DNA of 5,868 nt, from positions 1 through 5,868 of the forward strand of contig JAFAMS010000206.1 in the NCBI GenBank assembly GCA_019233165.1, given 5' to 3'. The position numbers and the translations under genes are program-made. This stretch comes from Vulcanimicrobiota bacterium. Lineage in GTDB: Bacteria; Vulcanimicrobiota; Vulcanimicrobiia; Vulcanimicrobiales; Vulcanimicrobiaceae. Shown here piece by piece: positions 1 through 4,520 of the stretch. The notes under the pieces were generated by a model. That model saw only the letters and a list, made by a program, of their open reading frames with translations. It searched no databases and was not told the origin of the DNA. Positions within the stretch are counted from its first letter, which is position 1, and each line of letters begins with the position of its first letter.

Positions 1-821
1 ACGCGAGCGCGATCGTCGTCGGTGACGAGCCGCTCCCACGGAAAGCCGGGCGCGCTTACGATGAAGCTCGGATTCCGAACGCTCGCTTTGTTGTAGCGCA
101 ACGGGGTCCCGCACAAATCCGTTAGGGTCCCGCCTGCAGCGTTGACGACGGCGTGCGCCGCGGCGACGTCCCATTCGCTCGTCCCGGCGAAACGCGCGTA
201 GAGATCGGCGTTCCCAGTCGCGACCAGACAGATCTTCAGCGAGCTTCCGATATTCGTGCGCCGGTGCTCGCCCAACCGCGCGAGAAAAGCCTCGGTGCGA
301 GGCCCTGAGTGCGAGCGGCTGGCTACGACGCGCGGCGTTCCGCCCCGATAGCGTTCCACGGTAAGCGTCTCGCGGCCGCCGTCAGCCAACTCGCGAAACG
401 CCCCGCACTTCGTCCCGCCGCAGAACGTCAGATCCAGCGCCGGCGCATGCACGACGCCCAGGATCGGCTCGGCGTTCTCGATCAACGCGATGTTGATCGT
501 AAACTCCCCCGAACGTTCCAGGAACTCTTTCGTTCCATCGAGCGGATCGACGAGCCAGAGTCGCTCCCAGCCCGCGCGCTCTGCGGCGGGAGGAACCTGC
601 ATCTCTTCGGAGACGACCGGGACCTGCGGGGTGAGTCTCTTGAGCCCGGCGACGATGATCTCGTTCGCGCGCAGGTCCGCCAGCGTTAACGGGGATCGGT
701 CGGGTTTGTACGACGTCTCGTAGTGGGCGCTCTGGTAGATCTCGAACGCAGCTCTCCCCGCCGCGCGCGCCAAGTCGACGAGCGGCTGCGGGTCGCGCAG
801 CAGCGCGTCGAGCTCAACCAT
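1..821 (-). CDS. cysQ: CysQ-type 3'(2'),5'-bisphosphate nucleotidase (3' end beyond the window)
   Basis: Member of the inositol monophosphatase/CysQ superfamily, Mg-dependent cytoplasmic phosphatases; CysQ removes the 3'-phosphate from 3'-phosphoadenosine 5'-phosphate after sulfotransfer. The full metal-site signature is visible: SPLTLAD with Asp49, SEE with Glu72-Glu73, DPLDGTKEF at 92-100 (Asp92, Asp95) and EWDVAAAH from 216 (Asp218). The KEF after DGT and the GSSLK segment before EWD favour CysQ over true inositol monophosphatase. About 273 codons are visible with no stop; E. coli CysQ is about 246 residues, so little can be missing. The ATG at 821-819 overlaps the TGA of the upstream sulfotransferase-like gene (ATGGTTGA, 8 bases). 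No good Shine-Dalgarno precedes it, so translational coupling is likely. Seen: motifs and overlap. Inferred: its substrate here may be cytidine 3',5'-bisphosphate left after transfer from 3'-phospho-CDP-amidate, rather than PAP. Confidence 0.9.
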   Translation of the reverse strand, partial: MVELDALLRDPQPLVDLARAAGRAAFEIYQSAHYETSYKPDRSPLTLADLRANEIIVAGLKRLTPQVPVVSEEMQVPPAAERAGWERLWLVDPLDGTKEFLERSGEFTINIALIENAEPILGVVHAPALDLTFCGGTKCGAFRELADGGRETLTVERYRGGTPRVVASRSHSGPRTEAFLARLGEHRRTNIGSSLKICLVATGNADLYARFAGTSEWDVAAAHAVVNAAGGTLTDLCGTPLRYNKASVRNPSFIVSAPGFPWERLVTDDDRAR

Positions 822-1983
822 CGCCGGGACGGATCACCGGCAAGACCCGGAACGCCTCGCCCTCGCGCCGGCGCTGCTCGTGACGGATGAACTCGACGAT
901 CGTTTTTCGCTCGTCGACGAATTGCGCCAGCAGCTCTCTGAGCTGAACCCGGAGTGCGGCGAACTCCATCGCGGTCGGGAGATCGAACGCGAAACGGTCG
1001 AACAGTTTTCGCGCGAGGGGCGAGAGCCGCTCGTACGCGTTCTCGTATCCCCAGGCGGCGTGCTCCCCGCGGAGGACCTTCCCGATTCGCAGCCGGTCGA
1101 GGAACGGCAGATACGGCGTCGGCTTCGCTCGGGCTTGGTCGGGAAACGCGCCGTTGAACTTGACGTCGCCGCGATCGTACCACCAAGGCTCGCCGTTGAA
1201 GGTGCTCTCGAGAAGAACGGGGGCCCACGGGATCCCGATCCATTTCGCGACGGCGCGCATCGCGGGTTCGGTGCGCGTGTGCAAATCTTCGAACCGGACT
1301 CCGGCGGCCGTCGCCGGGCTCTCGGCGGCAGGCAAGTCGGCAGTGGCGAGCACCTGCTCCACGATCCCACGCGTCAGGTACGAGAACGGACGGTGCGGCA
1401 CGGTGAAGAGATGATGCCGGAAATAGGAGTTGAGCGTTTGCGCGGGGTTGCGGATCGAATAGAGGAAACGCGCCTGCGGGTAGAGCGTCCGGGCAAATTT
1501 AAAGCGCTGGTCGCTGGGAACGTGCAGCTGTGCGACGACGACCGGATCCTTCGTGAGCGTCGGCATTTCCAGCGCCGCTTGATGCGCGACGTGGATCGCG
1601 CTGCACAACACTCCGGCTTCCAGCGTGACCCGGCGCTCGCGCAGGCTCCGAATCGAGCGAGCAAGATAAGCCTTGAACCGATCACGGTCCGCGACCCGCG
1701 TGTTCCCGACGAAGGTCCCAAAGAGCTGTGGCATCAGATTCGTCACGTCTTCGGTGAAGGAATCGACCGAGCCGCGCGACGGAAGTTCACCGAAATCGAG
1801 CCGAAAGAAGAACTGCTGCATCGCCGTAGGGAGAAGCTGCAGCACGTGCGGGTGTCCGTCCAGGAAGCTGGAAAGCAGATAACTCGCGCTCCGTCCGTAA
1901 AAGAAGATCGCGACGCAGCGGCGGATCGTCTCTGGGTAGTCGAGGAGCTCTTTGGTGTAGTCGATCTGCGAACGTTCGATCAC
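814..1983 (-). CDS. Sulfotransferase-fold protein, second tandem copy; candidate phosphoramidyl transferase
   Basis: Predicted cytoplasmic P-loop protein of 389 residues, paralogous along its whole length to the gene just upstream. The donor 5'-phosphate loop is FFYGRSASYLL at 27-37 and the 3'-phosphate motif is IRNPAQTLNS, with Arg178 and Ser186 eight residues apart as in PAPS-dependent sulfotransferases. Later landmarks are GVRFEDLH, WIGIPW and STFNGEPWW. The chosen start is GTG at 1983-1981, overlapping the upstream stop as GTGA. It places DYT at 8-10 and FFYGRS at 27-32 exactly as in the paralogue. No Shine-Dalgarno is seen, so re-initiation after the upstream stop is likely. The same frame stays open to about 2712, but that part is an out-of-frame reading of the paralogue. 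Known: this fold usually transfers sulfate from PAPS. Inferred from the operon: it may transfer phosphoramidate from 3'-phospho-CDP-amidate to a glycan. Ordinary sulfation remains possible. Confidence 0.82.
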   Translation of the reverse strand: MIERSQIDYTKELLDYPETIRRCVAIFFYGRSASYLLSSFLDGHPHVLQLLPTAMQQFFFRLDFGELPSRGSVDSFTEDVTNLMPQLFGTFVGNTRVADRDRFKAYLARSIRSLRERRVTLEAGVLCSAIHVAHQAALEMPTLTKDPVVVAQLHVPSDQRFKFARTLYPQARFLYSIRNPAQTLNSYFRHHLFTVPHRPFSYLTRGIVEQVLATADLPAAESPATAAGVRFEDLHTRTEPAMRAVAKWIGIPWAPVLLESTFNGEPWWYDRGDVKFNGAFPDQARAKPTPYLPFLDRLRIGKVLRGEHAAWGYENAYERLSPLARKLFDRFAFDLPTAMEFAALRVQLRELLAQFVDERKTIVEFIRHEQRRREGEAFRVLPVIRPGDG

Positions 1984-3185
1984 GAGGGCGAGTCGAGATC
2001 GAGCAGCGGCAACACGCGAAACTCGGGTGACTCCCTCCGCTGCGCCTGCTGGCGGAAGAACTCGCGCAACGCCTGGCGCTGCTCCCAGTAGGCCTTGAAG
2101 ATTTCGACGAGCTCCGCGCGGAGCGCGGCGAGCTCCATCCCCGTCGGGAAGTGGATCAGAAGCTCCTCGATGAGCGGCCGCAACAGCTCTTTGTTGCGTT
2201 CGAAGAACGCGTTGTCGTAGCCCCACTCTTTGTATTCGCGGACGAGGACCCAGCCTAGCAGCAGCTTGTCGAAGAACGTGAGGTGCTTGGCTTTTTTCGG
2301 CTTTGCTTGCGAGGGTCGAGCACCGGTGAACTCGACGCCGTCGTCGCGCGTCACCCACCAGGTCTCGCCGTTGAAGGAGCTGACGAGCAAGCTTGGATGC
2401 CACGGGATTCCGATCCATGCGGCGACGCTGCGCATCGTCGCTTCGGGCGACTCGTGCAGGTCTTCGAAGCGCACGCCCGCGAGCGTTTCTTTCGTCTCTC
2501 CTTCGTAGAGCTCGCCGCTGAGGAGGAGAAAGACGAGCATCTTCCCCGTCATCGTGACGAACGGCTTCATCGGCGAATCGACGAGATGCGCGTGGAAGTG
2601 TGAATCCAGCGTCTGCCACGGGTTGCGGATGCAAACCATGAAGCGCGCTTTCGGGTAGAGCGTTCGCGCGAACTTGAAGCGGTCGTAGGGAACGGGGACG
2701 TGATAGTTCCAAACGATCACCGGATCCGGCGTGGTGATCGGGAGATCGAGCGCGGCTCGGTATGCGAGGTGCAGCGCGCTGAACAAGAACGTTCCGTTGA
2801 TCTGGACGCCGCGCTCGACCGCGCTTCGAATTGCGCGTGTCAGAAGCCCCTCGAATCGTGGGCGATCGACTGCGCGCTCGTTCTCGAGCCGCCCGAGGGT
2901 TCCCAAATTCGTGCCGAAGAGATTGGGAAATTCCTCGCAGACCTTTTGCGCGAGCAGCTCGGGGGATGCGTTCGCGGGGACGGCGCGCTGGAGCCGGTCG
3001 AAGGAGTTGTGGGCGTCCTGGACGCCGAGTGGGACCGTCTGCAAGACGTGGGGATGGTTGTCGAGGAAGCTGCAGAGCAGATAGCTCCCGCTGCGGCCGT
3101 AGAAGAAGACGACGATGCAGCGCTCGACGCGCTCCGCGTGGTCGAGGAGCTCTTCGGTGTAATCGCGCTCGGCGATCTCAGCCAT
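1980..3185 (-). CDS. Sulfotransferase-fold protein, first tandem copy; candidate phosphoramidyl transferase
   Basis: Protein of 401 residues with sulfotransferase-type nucleotide motifs and no signal peptide or membrane segment, so probably cytoplasmic. The 5'-phosphate loop is FFYGRSGSYLL at 27-37. The 3'-phosphate motif is IRNPWQTLDS, with Arg187 and Ser195 at the spacing used by PAPS sulfotransferases for the 3'-phosphate. A conserved His162 in a YHVP segment, shared with the paralogue's LHVP, is a possible catalytic base. GVRFEDLH, WIGIPWHP and SFNGETWW follow. The C-terminal region (FPTGMELAALRAELVEIF and on) is helical and charged. The ATG at 3185 overlaps the preceding cytidylyltransferase stop (ATGGCTGA, 8 bases) with no convincing Shine-Dalgarno. 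Its place directly after three phosphoramidate-donor genes suggests a transferase using 3'-phospho-CDP-amidate. Alternative: a PAPS-dependent carbohydrate sulfotransferase. Fold assignment is firm; donor and acceptor are inference. Confidence 0.83.
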   Translation of the reverse strand: MAEIAERDYTEELLDHAERVERCIVVFFYGRSGSYLLCSFLDNHPHVLQTVPLGVQDAHNSFDRLQRAVPANASPELLAQKVCEEFPNLFGTNLGTLGRLENERAVDRPRFEGLLTRAIRSAVERGVQINGTFLFSALHLAYRAALDLPITTPDPVIVWNYHVPVPYDRFKFARTLYPKARFMVCIRNPWQTLDSHFHAHLVDSPMKPFVTMTGKMLVFLLLSGELYEGETKETLAGVRFEDLHESPEATMRSVAAWIGIPWHPSLLVSSFNGETWWVTRDDGVEFTGARPSQAKPKKAKHLTFFDKLLLGWVLVREYKEWGYDNAFFERNKELLRPLIEELLIHFPTGMELAALRAELVEIFKAYWEQRQALREFFRQQAQRRESPEFRVLPLLDLDSPS

Positions 3186-3927
3186 GGCCGAGCATCGTTT
3201 CGCGTTCCGCGAAAATCTCTTCGTAGAGCGCGAGATCGCCCGCGCTGTCGACTTCGCCCCACGGACCGGCGACCGGGACGCCGGCGACGCGCACCCCTTG
3301 GGCGACCAGGCGCGCGAGGAGCGCCGTCATCTCCAATCGGTCGCGTTCGCGCGCGTTCATCGCTGCGAGCACGCCTTCGACGCGCTCCCAGGCCGCCGGA
3401 CGAAATTTGAGTAGCCCCATGTATTGGCCCTCGACGTCATCGAGTCGCGGCAGCTTGCGCCCGATCTCGACGACGGCGCCGCTTTCGTCGATCCGGAACG
3501 ATTCGGCGTCGGCGGCCGGATCGGCGAACCGCCGCCGCCAGAGCTCGAGGAAATTCGGATCGTAGGCGATCGCGAGCTCCTCGTCGGCGTCGACCAAGCG
3601 GCGAACCGTCTCCGGCGTGTAGACGATATCCGAGTAGCTGACGAGCGTTTCACCGCCCCGCAACCAAGCCGCCGCCGCTTGCAGCGAGACGACCATGTTC
3701 GTCTCGGCCCAACGCGGATTGTGGAACGTCGGGACGCCGAACGCCGCGAACGCTTCGGCGCGATAGCCGGTGACGACGGCGATCTCCGCGATCCCGCCTG
3801 CGCGCAGCGCCGCGAGTTGACGCTCGAAGAGCGTCGTCCCGAGCAGCGAGACGAAACACTTCGGCCGGTCGGCTGTCAGATCGCTCATCCGGCTTCCGCG
3901 GCCCGCCGCGAGGATCACGCCTTTCAT
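3178..3927 (-). CDS. Nucleotidyltransferase resembling CTP:phosphoglutamine cytidylyltransferase (Cj1416 type)
   Basis: GT-A-fold nucleotidyltransferase of 249 residues, related to the LicC and sugar-1-phosphate families. The N-terminal nucleotide-binding signature is ILAAGRGSRM (5-14), followed by DRPKCF with Lys23. SYSDIVY holds the metal-binding Asp100, and GEVDSAGDL near the C-terminus supplies Asp227 and Asp231. NPRWAETNMVVSL (70-82) resembles the segment seen in choline-phosphate cytidylyltransferases. In C. jejuni, Cj1416 joins CTP and L-glutamine phosphate to give CDP-L-glutamine and pyrophosphate; that role is inferred here from order and neighbours. The start is ATG at 3927, overlapping the hydrolase stop as ATGA, with a GGGAG ribosome site 8 bases upstream. 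A longer in-frame reading to 3993 adds an arginine-rich stretch with no family motif and is rejected. The stop overlaps the first sulfotransferase-like gene by 8 bases. From sequence alone it could be another sugar-phosphate or choline-phosphate nucleotidyltransferase. Confidence 0.85.
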   Translation of the reverse strand: MKGVILAAGRGSRMSDLTADRPKCFVSLLGTTLFERQLAALRAGGIAEIAVVTGYRAEAFAAFGVPTFHNPRWAETNMVVSLQAAAAWLRGGETLVSYSDIVYTPETVRRLVDADEELAIAYDPNFLELWRRRFADPAADAESFRIDESGAVVEIGRKLPRLDDVEGQYMGLLKFRPAAWERVEGVLAAMNARERDRLEMTALLARLVAQGVRVAGVPVAGPWGEVDSAGDLALYEEIFAERETMLGHG

Positions 3928-4520
3928 CCGAAGAGCTCCCGCACGAGCGCGCGATCGAGCTCGTCGTACGGCGCGTTTCGCTCCGGATGCCACATCACGC
4001 CGATCGCGTTCCGTCCGGCGACGCGAACGCTCTCGACGACGCCGTCCCCTGCGCGCGCCAGCACCTCGAGCTGGGGCGTGCTCTCGAACGCGCCGAGCGC
4101 ATGATAGCTGTTGCGGACGCGAACGCTCCCGTTCTCGCGGACCTCGTGCTCGGTGCGAACGTGTGCCGGGACGCGCTCGAGCCGCACGCCGTAGCGATCC
4201 TGGATCAGCTGCATCCCGCGACAGACGCCGAGGACCGGTTTGTCGAGCTCGAGCGAACGCTCGAGCAAGAGTCGTTCGGTCTCATCGCGCTCGGGCGCGT
4301 CGCCGCCGTACGCGACCAAGTCGTTCCCGCCGGTGAGGATCGAGCCGGCGACCTCGCTGCCGCGAAGGAGCGGATCAACGCAGGCCGGCACGTTCGGAAG
4401 CGGGATTGCGACGTAGCCGCAATCGAGCAAGAACGCGGCCCACCGTTGATCGAGCGAGTCGCGCCGTTCGCCGTACTCGGGGACGACCTGCACGCGCTGC
4501 GTGACGAGGATCGATCTCAG
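3924..4520 (-). CDS. Class I glutamine-amidotransferase-fold hydrolase resembling gamma-glutamyl-CDP-amidate hydrolase (Cj1417 type)
   Basis: Stand-alone GATase1-fold protein of 198 residues. The nucleophile elbow GVCRGMQLI carries Cys100; GVMWHPE near the C-terminus gives His178 and Glu180, completing a Cys-His-Glu triad. LTGGNDLVAYGG (62-73) is the oxyanion/substrate loop typical of gamma-glutamyl hydrolases such as PuuD. No synthase domain is attached, so it probably hydrolyses a gamma-glutamyl amide rather than feeding ammonia to a partner. In C. jejuni, Cj1417 cleaves CDP-L-glutamine to cytidine diphosphoramidate and glutamate, and the neighbours fit that role. No ATG or GTG fits the N-terminus: the first strand, SILVTQRV, begins right after a CTG at 4520-4518. 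This CTG overlaps the upstream TGA as CTGA and has GGAG 8 bases upstream, so it is taken as the start. An ATG at 4580 would add 20 residues lying entirely inside the kinase gene. Without context it would be called a PuuD-like peptidase C26. Confidence 0.85.
   Translation of the reverse strand: MRSILVTQRVQVVPEYGERRDSLDQRWAAFLLDCGYVAIPLPNVPACVDPLLRGSEVAGSILTGGNDLVAYGGDAPERDETERLLLERSLELDKPVLGVCRGMQLIQDRYGVRLERVPAHVRTEHEVRENGSVRVRNSYHALGAFESTPQLEVLARAGDGVVESVRVAGRNAIGVMWHPERNAPYDELDRALVRELFG
3936..3940 (-). promoter_or_regulatory. Ribosome binding site of the cytidylyltransferase gene
   Basis: GGGAG on the minus strand, 8 bases before the ATG at 3927-3925 and inside the end of the hydrolase gene. 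It fixes the start at MKGVILAAG rather than the longer in-frame ATG at 3993. Confidence 0.65.

Noticed and set aside
1..821. Inositol-1-monophosphatase
   Set aside because: Shares the superfamily metal site, but the DGTKEF and GSSLK segments are CysQ-like, and the sulfotransferase-fold neighbours favour a 3'-phosphonucleotide substrate.
880..2091. Long plus-strand open frame of 403 codons opposite the second sulfotransferase-like gene
   Set aside because: Composition is Arg/Glu-rich with no family motif, and it is fully antisense to a well-supported gene; typical mirror frame of GC-rich coding DNA.
1984..2712. N-terminal extension of the second sulfotransferase-like frame, to a 632-residue protein
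   Set aside because: It is an out-of-frame reading of the first copy, Arg/Ala-rich without motifs; the GTG at 1983 aligns exactly with the paralogue's N-terminus.
2700..3410. Plus-strand open frame of 236 codons
   Set aside because: Spans the antisense of two motif-supported genes across their junction and shows no recognisable domain.
3928..3993. Longer start for the nucleotidyltransferase
   Set aside because: Adds an arginine-rich tail overlapping the hydrolase; the ATG at 3927 has a GGGAG site at 8 bases and starts right at the family's first strand.
3924..4520. PuuD-type gamma-glutamyl-GABA hydrolase of putrescine breakdown
   Set aside because: The catalytic motifs fit PuuD too, but no putrescine genes are present and the placement between kinase and nucleotidyltransferase fits the Cj1417 role better.
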